DNA from: Ideonella oryzae
GTDB taxonomy: Bacteria; Pseudomonadota; Gammaproteobacteria; Burkholderiales; Burkholderiaceae_C
Length of the DNA: 64,000 nt
Assembly (NCBI RefSeq): GCF_024055665.1
Contig: NZ_JAMXMC010000004.1
Location: forward strand, 186,001 to 250,000
Direction: 5' to 3'
Shown: positions 10,641 to 22,343 of the stretch, one piece after another
Layout of the letters: the number at the start of each line of letters is the position of its first letter
Position numbering within the stretch: position 1 is the stretch's first letter
Made by a program: the position numbers and the translations under genes
The notes under the pieces: model-generated
The model's database searches: none
What the model saw: only the letters and a program-made list of their open reading frames with translations
Told to the model about the DNA's origin: nothing

Positions 10641-11461
10641 CCTACTGCGTCGGCATCCGGCTCAACGCCGGGCTCGTGTTCCTCTCGGATTCCCGCACCA
10701 ACGCGGGCGTGGACGCCATCAGCACCTTCCGCAAGATGATCGTCTACGAAAAGCCGGGCGACCGCTTCATGGTGCTGATGTCCGCCGGCAACCTGAGCAT
10801 CTCGCAATCGGTGCGGGAGATCCTGCAGGTCGAGAAGCTGCCCAATGGCGACGACGAGCCGATCTCCATCTGGAACGCCAAGAGCATGTTCGACGCCACG
10901 CGGGTGCTGGGCGCGGCCGTGCGCCGCGTCTACGAGCAGGACGGCCCCTCGCTGAAGGCCGCCGGCATCGACTTCAACTGCAGCATGATCTTCGGCGGCC
11001 AGATCGGTGGCGAAGCCATGCGCCTGTTCCTGGTCTATTCGGCCGGCAACTTCATCGAGGCCACCCGCGAAACCTGCTTCTTCCAGATCGGCGAAAGCAA
11101 GTACGGCAAGCCCATCCTGGACCGGGTGCTCACGCCCCACACCCCGCTGGACGAGGCGGCCAAATGCGCCCTGGTGTCGATGGACTCGACCCTGAAGTCC
11201 AACCTGTCGGTGGGCCTGCCGCTGGACCTGCTGGTCTACGAGGCCGGGCGACTCCGAAGCGAACGCATCGCGGTGCTGGACGAACACAACCCCTACTTCC
11301 AGATGATCCACACCACCTGGGGCCAGCGACTGCGCGAAGTGTTCGAGAGCATCGACGACCCGCAGTGGGACGGGGCCGAGGCGGACCACCCGCTCCTGGC
11401 CTCCAGCGAGCGCTTCGAGCCAATGCGCAAGATCGCCGGCCCCGACGAGAAGATCGTCTGA
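10637..11461 (+). CDS. Proteasome-like peptidase of the Anbu/BPH family
   Basis: The 274-residue protein starts [20 protein letters not shown], the N-terminal pattern of the Anbu / betaproteobacterial proteasome homologue (BPH) branch related to HslV. Removal of Met1 would expose the Thr nucleophile. Counting from that Thr, Asp17 (SDSR) and Lys32 (TFRKM) sit where HslV and proteasome beta subunits have their catalytic Asp and Lys. The family is predicted to form self-assembled rings. The physiological substrate and any unfoldase partner are unknown. The ATG overlaps the mutS stop and the hydrolase gene starts five bases after its stop, so the three look like one transcript. Confidence 0.85.
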   Translation: MTYCVGIRLNAGLVFLSDSRTNAGVDAISTFRKMIVYEKPGDRFMVLMSAGNLSISQSVREILQVEKLPNGDDEPISIWNAKSMFDATRVLGAAVRRVYEQDGPSLKAAGIDFNCSMIFGGQIGGEAMRLFLVYSAGNFIEATRETCFFQIGESKYGKPILDRVLTPHTPLDEAAKCALVSMDSTLKSNLSVGLPLDLLVYEAGRLRSERIAVLDEHNPYFQMIHTTWGQRLREVFESIDDPQWDGAEADHPLLASSERFEPMRKIAGPDEKIV

Positions 11462-11466
11462 ACCCC

Positions 11467-12267
11467 ATGAACGGCACGCTGGTCTTTTCGCACGGCAACA
11501 GCTTCCCCGCCGGCACCTACCGGCAAATGCTGGACCTCTGGACCGAGGCCGGCCTGACGGTGCGGGCCGTGCCAATGTTCGGCCACGACCCGGCCTACCC
11601 GGTGGCCAGCAACTGGCGGGGTCTGCGCGACCAGTTGATCCACTTCATCGAGACCCAGCAGGCAGGTGAGCCGGTCTGGCTGGTGGGCCATTCGCTGGGC
11701 GGCCTGCTCAGCCTGATGGCGGCCTGCCGGCGCCCGGACCTGGCCCGGGGCCTGGTGATGCTGGATTCGCCGGTCATCACCGGCTGGCGCGCCCACAGCG
11801 TGGCCGTCTTCAAGCGCAGCGGACTCATCCAGCGGGTTTCGCCCGGCAAGGTGTCCCAGCAGCGGCGCCACCACTGGCCGGACCTGGCCAGCGTGAAACA
11901 GCACTTTGCCAGCAAGCCGGTGTTCGCGCGCTGGGCCCCGCAGGTGCTGGACGACTACGTCGCCGCCGGTTTCGTCGAGGCCCCGCAGGGCGGCGTGCAG
12001 CTGCGCTTCAGCCGCGAGGTGGAAACGCGCATCTACAACACCCTGCCTGACCACCTGGGCGCCCTGCTGCGCCGCCATCCGCCGCGCTGCCCGGTGGGCT
12101 TCATCGCCGGCACGCAGTCGGCCGAGATGCGCCAGGGCGGCACCGCCGCCGCACGGGCGCTGGCCCAGCACCGCTTCGTCCGCTTCGAGGGCACGCACCT
12201 CTACCCGATGGAGCGCCCGCAGGACACCGCCCGCGAGGTGCTGGCCCTGCTCGCCGACATGGCGTGA
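11467..12267 (+). CDS. Alpha/beta hydrolase fold protein
   Basis: The 266-residue cytoplasmic protein has the nucleophile elbow GHSLGG with Ser76, an oxyanion-type SHGNSF near the N terminus, and a C-terminal histidine in FEGTHLYPMERP that can complete a Ser-Asp-His triad. There is no signal peptide or membrane segment. The substrate is unknown; esterase or thioesterase activity would fit the fold. It begins five bases after the Anbu-like peptidase stop and is probably co-transcribed with it and mutS. A promoter for pyrG lies just downstream, so this gene likely ends the unit. Confidence 0.8.
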   Translation: MNGTLVFSHGNSFPAGTYRQMLDLWTEAGLTVRAVPMFGHDPAYPVASNWRGLRDQLIHFIETQQAGEPVWLVGHSLGGLLSLMAACRRPDLARGLVMLDSPVITGWRAHSVAVFKRSGLIQRVSPGKVSQQRRHHWPDLASVKQHFASKPVFARWAPQVLDDYVAAGFVEAPQGGVQLRFSREVETRIYNTLPDHLGALLRRHPPRCPVGFIAGTQSAEMRQGGTAAARALAQHRFVRFEGTHLYPMERPQDTAREVLALLADMA

Positions 12268-14061
<1,794 letters not shown>

Positions 14062-14072
14062 AGGAGACCGGC

Positions 14073-14930
14073 ATGCAACTCTGTGGATTCGAGGTCGGTC
14101 TCGACAAGCCCTTCTTCCTGATCGCCGGCCCCTGCGTGATCGAGAGCGAGCAACTGCAGATGGACGTGGCCGGCCGCCTGAAGGAAATCACCTCGGCGCT
14201 GGGCATCCCCTTCATCTTCAAGAGCAGCTACGACAAGGCCAACCGCTCCTCCGGCAGCTCGCCGCGCGGCCCGGGCATGGACAAGGGTCTGGAGATCCTG
14301 GCCAAGGTCCGCAAGGAACTGGGCGTGCCGGTGCTGACCGATGTGCACAGCGAGGCCGAGGTGCCGGCTGTGGCCGCCGTGGTGGATGTGTTGCAGACGC
14401 CGGCCTTCCTGTGCCGGCAGACCGACTTCATCCGCGCCGTCGCCCAGTGCGGCAAGCCGGTGAACATCAAGAAGGGCCAGTTCCTCGCCCCGCACGACAT
14501 GAAGAACGTGATTCAAAAGGCACGGGATGCGGCTCGCGAGGCTGGCCTGTCCGAGGACCGCTTCATGGCCTGCGAGCGTGGCGCCAGCTTTGGCTACAAC
14601 AACCTCGTCTCCGACATGCGCAGCCTGGCGATCATGCGCGAGACGCAGGCGCCGGTGGTGTTCGACGTGACCCACTCGGTGCAACTGCCCGGCGGCCAGG
14701 GCACCAGCTCGGGTGGCCAACGCGAGTTCGTGCCGGTGCTGGCCCGTGCCGGCGTGGCCGTCGGTGTGGCCGGGCTGTTCATGGAGACGCACCCGGACCC
14801 GGCCCATGCGATGTCGGACGGCCCCAACGCCGTGCCGCTGCACCACATGAAGGCCCTGCTGGAGCAACTGGTGGCCCTGGACCGCGTGGTCAAGACCCAA
14901 CCCCTGCTCGAGAACGATTTCAGCTGCTGA
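14073..14930 (+). CDS. kdsA: 3-deoxy-8-phosphooctulonate synthase KdsA
   Basis: KdsA condenses phosphoenolpyruvate with arabinose 5-phosphate to give KDO 8-phosphate for lipopolysaccharide inner core. The 285-residue protein has the family signatures [45 protein letters not shown] and a [14 protein letters not shown] block. AAGGAGA at 14061-14067 is a good ribosome site for the ATG. It sits between pyrG and eno as in many proteobacteria, and is cytoplasmic. Confidence 0.98.
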   Translation: MQLCGFEVGLDKPFFLIAGPCVIESEQLQMDVAGRLKEITSALGIPFIFKSSYDKANRSSGSSPRGPGMDKGLEILAKVRKELGVPVLTDVHSEAEVPAVAAVVDVLQTPAFLCRQTDFIRAVAQCGKPVNIKKGQFLAPHDMKNVIQKARDAAREAGLSEDRFMACERGASFGYNNLVSDMRSLAIMRETQAPVVFDVTHSVQLPGGQGTSSGGQREFVPVLARAGVAVGVAGLFMETHPDPAHAMSDGPNAVPLHHMKALLEQLVALDRVVKTQPLLENDFSC

Positions 14931-16268
<1,338 letters not shown>

Positions 16269-16276
16269 CGGCCGTC

Positions 16277-16305
16277 TGCCGCAGCCAGGCCCCTCGGCTG
16301 CGGCA
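16277..16305 (+). terminator. Hairpin between eno and ftsB
   Basis: TGCCGCAGCC and GGCTGCGGCA form a perfect ten-base stem with a nine-base loop immediately after the eno stop. No U run follows and ftsB starts 13 bases later. It is more likely an mRNA-stabilising or partial termination element lowering expression of ftsB relative to eno than a full terminator. Confidence 0.5.
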
Positions 16306-16317
16306 TACTCCCGCCCC

Positions 16318-16599
16318 ATGCGTGCCCTGCCCATCCTCCTGGCAGCCCTGTTGCTGATCGTGCAGGCCGAACTCTGGTTCGGCCGCGGCGGGGTGTCGCA
16401 TGTGATGGAGCTGCAGCGCGAGGTGGCCGCGCAACGCGCTGCCAACGACCAGGCCCGCACGCGCAACGAGCGCCTGCAGGCTGAGGTGACCGACCTGCGC
16501 GAGGGGTTGGAAATGGTCGAGGAGAAGGCCCGGATGGAACTGGGCATGATCCGCCCGGACGAGATGCTGGTGGTGATCTCCCCCAACGTCACCCGCTGA
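16318..16599 (+). CDS. ftsB: Cell division protein FtsB
   Basis: FtsB is a small bitopic inner-membrane protein that forms the FtsQLB complex controlling septal peptidoglycan synthesis. The 93-residue protein has an N-terminal membrane helix (about residues 4-20, LPILLAALLLIVQAELWF), then a charged coiled coil rich in Arg, Glu and Gln up to about residue 75. It ends in the family pattern ARMELGMIRPDEMLV. Its place directly after eno is the standard one. It has little room for its own promoter, so it is probably read from the eno transcript. Confidence 0.93.
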   Translation: MRALPILLAALLLIVQAELWFGRGGVSHVMELQREVAAQRAANDQARTRNERLQAEVTDLREGLEMVEEKARMELGMIRPDEMLVVISPNVTR

Positions 16600-16647
16600 C
16601 CCTCTTTTCGTCCCCCAACCGCCGCGCCCCGCCCGGCGCTTCCCGCG

Positions 16648-17283
16648 ATGGATGCATTGCACGATGTGGCCAGCCTCTGGCTGCAACCCGCCTTCACCCT
16701 TTGGGGCAGCCCCATCACCTGGACCGAGCTGCTGGCCTGCGTGCTGTCCCTGTGGATGGTCGGCTGCAACATGCGTGTGCATCCGCTGGGCTGGCCCCTG
16801 GCCATCGTGAGTTCCCTGCTCTACGCCGCCCTCTTCCTGCACTACCGGTTGTATGGGGAAGCCAGCCTGCAGTTGATCTTCGTCGCGCTGGCGGGATGGG
16901 GCTGGTGGGAATGGTTGAAGGGCCGCGGCGAGGATGGCCAAAGACTGACCGTGCACCGTCTGGGTGGACGGGCCCGGCTGCGAGCCGCGCTGCTCACCGC
17001 CACGGCCTGGCCTCTGCTCGGCCTGCTGCTGCACCGCATGACCGACAGCGACGTGCCCTTCCTCGATGCCCTGCCCACCGTGGGCAGCGTGGCCGGGCAG
17101 ATCCTGCTGGGCCGCAAGCTGATCGAGAACTGGCCGGTGTGGATCGCGGTGAATCTGGTGAGCGTCGGGCTCTTCGCCTACAAGGGTCTGTGGCTCACCG
17201 TGCTGCTCTATGCGCTGTTTGCCGGCCTGGCGGCCTGGGGCTGGCGGCGTTGGCAAGCCCTGGAGGGCCAGGTGCGTGGCTGA
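16648..17283 (+). CDS. pnuC: Nicotinamide riboside transporter PnuC
   Basis: PnuC is an inner-membrane facilitator for nicotinamide riboside, related in fold to SWEET transporters. The 211-residue protein has about seven hydrophobic segments and family motifs: a GWPLAIVSSLLYAALF block, the YGEASLQLIF segment, and WGWWEWL. The next gene encodes a nicotinamide riboside kinase-like ATPase and overlaps its 3' end by eight bases. This makes a compact uptake-and-trapping pair for NAD salvage. Phosphorylation by the kinase would drive net uptake. Confidence 0.9.
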   Translation: MDALHDVASLWLQPAFTLWGSPITWTELLACVLSLWMVGCNMRVHPLGWPLAIVSSLLYAALFLHYRLYGEASLQLIFVALAGWGWWEWLKGRGEDGQRLTVHRLGGRARLRAALLTATAWPLLGLLLHRMTDSDVPFLDALPTVGSVAGQILLGRKLIENWPVWIAVNLVSVGLFAYKGLWLTVLLYALFAGLAAWGWRRWQALEGQVRG

Positions 17284-17962
17284 GCCGGGTCGCATCATCG
17301 CCATCGTCGGCGCGGAAAGCACCGGCAAGAGCACGCTGGCCCGCACCCTGGCCGAGGCGCTGCCCGCGCTGACCGGCTGGCGCTGCACCTGGGTGCCCGA
17401 GGTGCTGCGGGAGTGGTGCGAGACCGCCGGACGCACCCCGCGCGAGGACGAGCAGGCCAGCATCGCGGCCGAGCAGGCCAAACGACTCGAGGCGGCCGCC
17501 CGCCAACATGAGCTGGTGCTGGCCGACACCACCCCGCTGATGACCGCGGTCTACCACCACCAGGTGTTCGGCAGCAGCGCGCTGGACGCCCTGGCCTTGG
17601 ACTGGCAGCGCCGGCATTGCGAGATCACCTTGCTGACCGCGCTCGATCTGCCTTGGCAGGCCGATGGGCTGCAGCGGGACGGCCCCCATGTGCGCCAGCC
17701 GGTGGATGCGCGGCTGCGTCAGTTGCTGGTGGGGCAGCGGCTGCCGTTCACCGTCGTGGCCGGCCAGGGGCCGCGGCGGACGGATGCCGCCCTGGACGCC
17801 CTGGGCGCGCTGTGGCGACCTCAGGCCGTCTCGCACGGCATGCGCTCACAGGGCCTGTTCAGCCGCCTGGAGGACCGCGAAGCCCGCCAGCCTGCATGGT
17901 TGTGGACCTGCAGCGACTGCGACCAGCCGGACTGCGAGCACCTGGCCTTCCAACGCCGCTGA
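17276..17962 (+). CDS. NadR-type nicotinamide riboside kinase-like ATPase with a Cys-rich tail
   Basis: The 228-residue protein has a Walker A IVGAESTGKSTLARTLAEAL as in the ribosylnicotinamide kinase domain of NadR. VPEVLREW and the ADTTPLMTAVYHHQVFG stretch are also typical of that domain. It lacks the NMN adenylyltransferase and DNA-binding domains of enterobacterial NadR. The GTG start inside the end of pnuC is the only start that keeps the P-loop near the N terminus. Context with pnuC supports phosphorylation of nicotinamide riboside to NMN. The last 20 residues hold CSDCDQPDCEH, a possible metal-binding tail not expected in the kinase fold. Confidence 0.82.
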   Translation: MAEPGRIIAIVGAESTGKSTLARTLAEALPALTGWRCTWVPEVLREWCETAGRTPREDEQASIAAEQAKRLEAAARQHELVLADTTPLMTAVYHHQVFGSSALDALALDWQRRHCEITLLTALDLPWQADGLQRDGPHVRQPVDARLRQLLVGQRLPFTVVAGQGPRRTDAALDALGALWRPQAVSHGMRSQGLFSRLEDREARQPAWLWTCSDCDQPDCEHLAFQRR

Positions 17963-17980
17963 ATGGCGTTCGGCGAGCGG

Positions 17981-18937
17981 TCAGTGCACCGTCGCCGAGC
18001 CGGGTGGCTGATTCTGCCCGGGGGTGAACAGCTCGCCCACGTCGACCGCATCGAAGCGGTACTGCCGCCCGCAGAAGTCGCAGCCGACCTCCACCTGCCC
18101 CTGCTCGGCCAGGATGTCCTGGACCTCCTCCTCGCCCAGGCTGGTCAGCATGCCCTTGACCCGCTCGGTGGAGCAGGTACACGAGAAGCGCGGGGCCAGC
18201 GGCTCGAAGCGCTGCAGCGGCTCTTCCCAGAAGAGGCGGCGCAGCACCGTGTCGGCATCCAGGGTCAGCAGTTCGTCCCGGGTCAGCGTGCTGGCCAGGT
18301 GGGCGATGCGGTTGAAGGCCTCGGACAGGCCGATGTCGTCCTCGTTGCGGCGCCCGCCCAGGTTGCCCTCGCCTTCCACCGGCAGGCGCTGGATCAGCAG
18401 CCCGGCGGCGATCTCGTCGTTGGCGGCCAGCACCAGGCGGGTGTCGAGCTGTTCGGACTGCAGCATGTAGTGCTCCAGCACCTGGGACAGTTGCTGCAGC
18501 GGCTCGCGCTGGTCGCCATGCAGCGGCACCACGCCCTGGTAGGGCTGCTGGCCGGGCAGGCGGTCCTGGGGGTCGAGCGTGATCGCGCAGCGGCCCTGGC
18601 CATGGACGTTGAGCATGGCTTCCAGCCGGGCGTCCTCGGGCACCTCGCCCACCACCTTGGCCGTCACACGGAAGCCCAGGTCCGAGCGCGATTCGGCCAC
18701 AGCCAGCTTGACCGGGCCATCGCCAAAAACCTGCAGGATCAGGGCGCCATTGAACTTGATGTTGGCCTGCATCAGTGAAGCGGCTGCGGCCATCTCGCCC
18801 AGCAGTTCGCGCACCGGGACAGGAAACTCGCCCGCCTCCTCGCGCCGCGCCAGCACCTCGCGCCAGCTGTCGGTCAATCGGACCAGCATGCCGCGCACCG
18901 GCAAGCCTTCGAACAGGAATTTGTGGAGTTCGCTCAT
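17981..18937 (-). CDS. hslO: Redox-regulated chaperone Hsp33
   Basis: Hsp33 is a cytoplasmic holdase activated by oxidation. The 318-residue protein has the C-terminal zinc centre as CTC, 30 residues, CDFC, matching the CxC-X27-32-CxxC redox switch. The N-terminal substrate-binding domain includes a GEMAAAASLMQANIKFNG stretch. Its stop faces the NadR-like gene convergently with an 18-base gap. The start lies 34 bases from the divergent DUF455 gene, so the two share a short promoter region. Confidence 0.96.
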   Translation of the reverse strand: MSELHKFLFEGLPVRGMLVRLTDSWREVLARREEAGEFPVPVRELLGEMAAAASLMQANIKFNGALILQVFGDGPVKLAVAESRSDLGFRVTAKVVGEVPEDARLEAMLNVHGQGRCAITLDPQDRLPGQQPYQGVVPLHGDQREPLQQLSQVLEHYMLQSEQLDTRLVLAANDEIAAGLLIQRLPVEGEGNLGGRRNEDDIGLSEAFNRIAHLASTLTRDELLTLDADTVLRRLFWEEPLQRFEPLAPRFSCTCSTERVKGMLTSLGEEEVQDILAEQGQVEVGCDFCGRQYRFDAVDVGELFTPGQNQPPGSATVH

Positions 18938-18971
18938 GAAGCAGGATCAGGGGTGACCGATAATTTTACGG

Positions 18972-19784
18972 ATGGAACTGAGGACGCAGGCGCTCAAGGT
19001 CTTGTGCGAGACCGACCCCACGCGCAAGGCCGAGCAGGCCCGCGCGCTGTATCTCGCCCCCCCGGCGCTGGATGCCGGGGCGACACTGACCGTCCCCCCG
19101 GGCCTGCCCGGACGGCCGGAGCGCCCTCTTCTGGTGCCTGCGGACCAGGTGCCCGCCCGGTCGCCCTTCACGCCACCAGGCCGGGCCGCGTTGCTGCACG
19201 CCATCTGCCACATCGAGTTCAACGCGATCAACCTGGCCCTGGACGCACTCTGGCGCTTTCCGGGCCTGCCTGAGGACTTCTACCGCGACTGGCTGCAGGT
19301 GGCGGGTGAGGAGGCCCTGCACTTCACCCTGCTGCGCGAACATCTGCGGAGCCTGGGCCACGACTACGGCGATTTCGACGCCCACGACGGCCTGTGGCAG
19401 ATGGCCGAACGCACCCGCGAGGACGTGCTGGCCCGCATGGCCCTGGTGCCTCGCACACTGGAGGCCCGCGGCCTGGACGCCACGCCCCCCATCCAGGCCA
19501 AGCTGCGCAAGGCCGGCGACGAGCGCGCGGTGGAGATCCTGGACATCGTCCTGCACGACGAGATCGGGCATGTGGCCATTGGCAACCGCTGGTATCGCTG
19601 GCTGTGCGAAGGGCGGGGACTGGACCCGGTGACCTTGTATCCCACCCTGGTTGCCCAGTACGAAGCCCCGCGGCTGCGGCGCCCTTTCAACCTGGCCGCC
19701 CGACAGGCCGCCGGTTTCGCGCCGGAAGAACTGGCCTGGCTGGATCAGGATGGCGTCACCAGCCCGGTGCGCCACACACCATGA
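18972..19784 (+). CDS. DUF455 ferritin-like protein
   Basis: The 270-residue protein belongs to the DUF455 ferritin-like family. Three helices carry candidate di-iron ligands: HIEFNAINLAL, GEEALHFTLLREH with an ExxH, and HDEIGHVAIGN with another ExxH. There is no signal peptide. Some relatives act in tRNA modification or are of unknown function; I do not assign a reaction. The start is 34 bases from hslO in divergent orientation. Confidence 0.8.
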   Translation: MELRTQALKVLCETDPTRKAEQARALYLAPPALDAGATLTVPPGLPGRPERPLLVPADQVPARSPFTPPGRAALLHAICHIEFNAINLALDALWRFPGLPEDFYRDWLQVAGEEALHFTLLREHLRSLGHDYGDFDAHDGLWQMAERTREDVLARMALVPRTLEARGLDATPPIQAKLRKAGDERAVEILDIVLHDEIGHVAIGNRWYRWLCEGRGLDPVTLYPTLVAQYEAPRLRRPFNLAARQAAGFAPEELAWLDQDGVTSPVRHTP

Positions 19785-19834
19785 TGGTGCGGGTACACCC
19801 CAGCCCCGCGTGGCGTGGAATTTGCACCCCCCGC

Positions 19835-19862
19835 TTTACACTGTGCGATGCGCACATACACC
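19835..19862 (+). promoter_or_regulatory. Candidate promoter with embedded palindrome for the ABC importer
   Basis: TTTACA at 19835 resembles a -35 box and a weak TACACC lies 16 bases downstream. Between them is a perfect inverted repeat TGTGCG-ATG-CGCACA (19842-19856). A palindrome lying between the promoter elements is a common repressor arrangement. The -10 box is poor, so the promoter call is tentative while the palindrome is plain. Confidence 0.4.
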
Positions 19863-19887
19863 ACTTGGTATTAACCCGAGGAACCCC

Positions 19888-20748
19888 ATGTCTTCCATGA
19901 GCACCCGTCACTTCCTGAAGCTCGCCAGCACGCTGGCGATGGGTCTGGTCTTGGCCGCCTGCAGCAAGCAGGAACCTGCCGCGCCGGTCGAGGCCGCTTC
20001 TGCGCCCGCGTCCGAACCCGCCCCGGTCAAGGTCTACACCGTGGGCACCGATGCCGCCTACGCGCCGTTCGAGTACCAGAACGAGAAGGGCGAGATCGTC
20101 GGCTTCTCGGTGGATCTGCTGACCGCCGTCGCCGAAAAGGGTGGCTTCCAGGTCAAGTTCATCAACACCCCCTGGGAAGGCATCTTCAATGCGCTGACCC
20201 AGGGTGACCGCGACCTGCTGATCTCGTCGATCACCATCACCGACGAGCGCAAGCAGACCATGGACTTCTCCGATCCGTACTTCGACGCGATCCAGCTGAT
20301 CGCCGTCAAGGCCGACTCCAAGGTCGCCAAGTTCGAGGACCTGAAGAAGCTGAAGGTGGGTGTGCAGACCGGCACCACCGGCGATGAAGTCGTCACCAAG
20401 CTGCAGGGCAAGACCTCCACGCTGATCAAGCGCTTCGAGTCCACCCCGCTGGCCCTGAAGGAACTGGAAGCCGGTGGCGTGGACGCCGTGGTGGCCGACA
20501 ACGGCGTGGTGATCCACTACGTGGCCAACAACCCGGATGCCAAGTTCAAGACCGTGGCCGACACCAAGTCCTTCGCACCCGAGCAGTACGGCATCGCCGT
20601 GAAGAAGGGCAACGCCGAGCTGATGGCCATGATCAACAAGGGTCTGGCCGCCGTGAAGGCCGATGGCAGCTACGCCGCGATCTACAAGAAGACCTTCGGC
20701 ACGGAGCCGCCGGCCGCTGCCGCACCGGCTTCTGCCGCTTCGAACTGA
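19888..20748 (+). CDS. Amino-acid ABC transporter substrate-binding lipoprotein
   Basis: The 286-residue protein starts with a lipoprotein signal ending LVLAAC (lipidated Cys about residue 25), then an Ala/Pro/Glu-rich linker. The mature part is a family 3 (polar amino acid) binding protein: VGTDAAYAPFEYQNEKGEIV, GFSVDLLTAVAEK, SSITITDERKQTMDFSDPYF and a GVQTGTTGDEV hinge segment. It captures an amino acid in the periplasm for the permease encoded next. GAGGAA upstream supports the ATG. The exact ligand cannot be told from the sequence. The C terminus has an Ala/Pro-rich tail. Confidence 0.9.
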   Translation: MSSMSTRHFLKLASTLAMGLVLAACSKQEPAAPVEAASAPASEPAPVKVYTVGTDAAYAPFEYQNEKGEIVGFSVDLLTAVAEKGGFQVKFINTPWEGIFNALTQGDRDLLISSITITDERKQTMDFSDPYFDAIQLIAVKADSKVAKFEDLKKLKVGVQTGTTGDEVVTKLQGKTSTLIKRFESTPLALKELEAGGVDAVVADNGVVIHYVANNPDAKFKTVADTKSFAPEQYGIAVKKGNAELMAMINKGLAAVKADGSYAAIYKKTFGTEPPAAAAPASAASN

Positions 20749-20779
20749 TCGACCCCAGCCCTGAAGAGAGAAGCGTTCC

Positions 20780-21532
20780 GTGGATTTGCGTTGGGACATT
20801 CTGGCGGGCTACGGCCCGCTGTTTCTGGAAGGCCTCTGGACCACGATCGAGCTCACCCTGGTGGCCATCGCCTGCGGGCTGGCGCTTGGTGTGCTCCTGG
20901 GCCTGATCAGCAGTTCGCGGGACGCGCCACCACCCAAGTCGGTGGCGCTGTACTGGGTGCTCAAGGGCATTCGGGGCGTGGCACTGGCCTATGTGACCTT
21001 CTTCCGCGGTACGCCGCTGTTCGTGCAGATCCTGCTGGTCCACTTCGCTGTGATGCCGGCGCTGATCCACCCGGACCACGGCCTGCTGCTGTCTGGGGAC
21101 CTGGCCCGCCAGTTCCGGCAGGACCACGGCGCCTTTTTCTCGGGGGCTGTGGCCCTGAGCCTGAACGCGGGGGCCTACATCTCCGAGATCTTCCGTGCCG
21201 GCATCCAGAGCATCCACCTGGGCCAGACACAGGCCTCGTGGAGTCTGGGCCTGACCCATGGCCAGACCATGCGCTACGTGGTGCTGCCGCAGGCCTTCCG
21301 CCGCATGGTGCCGGCCCTGGTGAACGAGGGCGTCTCGCTGATCAAGGACTCGTCCCTGGTCTCGGCCATCGGCCTGGCCGAGCTGGCCCTGGCCGCACGC
21401 ACGGTGGCGGGTGCCTACTCCCGCTACTGGGAGCCCTACCTGGCCATCTCGGCCATGTACCTGGCGCTGACGCTGCTGCTGTCGCTGGCGGCGCGCAAAC
21501 TGGAAGCCCCCAGCCATCTGCGCGGTCGCTGA
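20780..21532 (+). CDS. Amino-acid ABC transporter permease
   Basis: This is a 250-residue HisM/HisQ/GlnP-type inner-membrane permease with about five membrane helices. The cytoplasmic EAA loop reads SLGLTHGQTMRYVVLPQAFR, the contact for the ATPase, and FFRGTPLFVQILL is another family mark. It starts with GTG, preceded by an AGAGAGAAG stretch, 31 bases after the binding-protein gene. A terminator follows directly, so the ATPase subunit must be encoded elsewhere. A cytoplasmic insert between the first helices (DAPPPKSV) is slightly longer than usual. Confidence 0.9.
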   Translation: MDLRWDILAGYGPLFLEGLWTTIELTLVAIACGLALGVLLGLISSSRDAPPPKSVALYWVLKGIRGVALAYVTFFRGTPLFVQILLVHFAVMPALIHPDHGLLLSGDLARQFRQDHGAFFSGAVALSLNAGAYISEIFRAGIQSIHLGQTQASWSLGLTHGQTMRYVVLPQAFRRMVPALVNEGVSLIKDSSLVSAIGLAELALAARTVAGAYSRYWEPYLAISAMYLALTLLLSLAARKLEAPSHLRGR

Positions 21533-21556
21533 GAGACCGCCCTCCCCGCTTCACAC

Positions 21557-21580
21557 AACGCGCCCTTGTGGCGCGTTTTT
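21557..21580 (+). terminator. Rho-independent terminator after the ABC permease gene
   Basis: AACGCGCC and GGCGCGTT form an eight-base stem with a short CTTGT loop, followed by a T run. It closes the two-gene ABC unit and confirms that no ATPase gene is co-transcribed. The convergent marC-family gene ends at 21607. Confidence 0.85.
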
Positions 21581-21606
21581 CATTTTGGCGACGCGGCGGA
21601 CCCCGT

Positions 21607-22206
21607 TCAAGAAGGATCGAAGAAGTAGCGCTTGAGTCCGGCCAGCACCATCTCGACGGCGATGGCGGTCAGGACCAGCCCCATCAGCTTCTCGATCGCG
21701 TTGACCATTTGCGACCCGATCCAGCGGCGGATGGGCTCGGCCAGCACCATCACCGCACCGCAGACCAACATCGCCAGAGTCAGCGCACCAATCCAGTAAG
21801 CCAGACGCTCCGGTTGCCGGGACGCCAGCAACAGGACCGTGGCCATGGCGGAGGGCCCCGCCAGCAGGGGCACGGCCAGCGGGAAGATCATCGGTTCCCG
21901 GTCGCCGTCGGTTGCGTAGATTTCACCGCCGTTGGCGAAGATCATGCGGATGGCGATGATCATCAGGATCACCCCGCCGGCCACCTCCAGGGAACGCTCC
22001 GACAAGTGCATCAGGCGCAGAAAGCCCTCGCCAGACAGCATGAAACCCAGCAGAACGAAGAAGGCGATCAGCACCTCCCGCAGGGCCACCCGCGTCCGGC
22101 GTTCCGGCGCGACCCCCTTGAAGACCGCCACGAAGATCGGCAGGCTGCCAAAGGGATCCAGCACCAGCAGCAGGAGCACGAAGGCGGAAACAAAGGTATG
22201 GTCCAT
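21607..22206 (-). CDS. MarC-family integral membrane protein
   Basis: The 199-residue protein has six hydrophobic segments and the MarC/UPF0056 family marks LVLDPFGSLPIFVAV near the N terminus and FPLAVPLLAGPSAMATV in the second half. The family sits in the inner membrane. Its transport role is unsettled; the original link to multiple antibiotic resistance was not confirmed. The start is taken at the ATG at 22206, where the first membrane helix begins. An upstream extension would add a Cys-rich, unconserved segment. Confidence 0.87.
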   Translation of the reverse strand: MDHTFVSAFVLLLLVLDPFGSLPIFVAVFKGVAPERRTRVALREVLIAFFVLLGFMLSGEGFLRLMHLSERSLEVAGGVILMIIAIRMIFANGGEIYATDGDREPMIFPLAVPLLAGPSAMATVLLLASRQPERLAYWIGALTLAMLVCGAVMVLAEPIRRWIGSQMVNAIEKLMGLVLTAIAVEMVLAGLKRYFFDPS

Positions 22207-22343
22207 GCTCAGGATTCTCGCCTGGGCAGAACCTCTTTGCTCAGCAGCCGGCCGCCCGCCCGAAGTTGCATCAACGCAACACAAGAGGGCACAGGGAGGC
22301 GCCAAACAGGTCCCGCCATGGGGCAAACCCGAAATGCACAGCT

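Noticed and set aside
20780-21606. Missing ATPase of the ABC importer hidden downstream
   Set aside because: A strong terminator follows the permease gene and the next gene is marC-like on the other strand; no ATP-binding motif is present in the gap.
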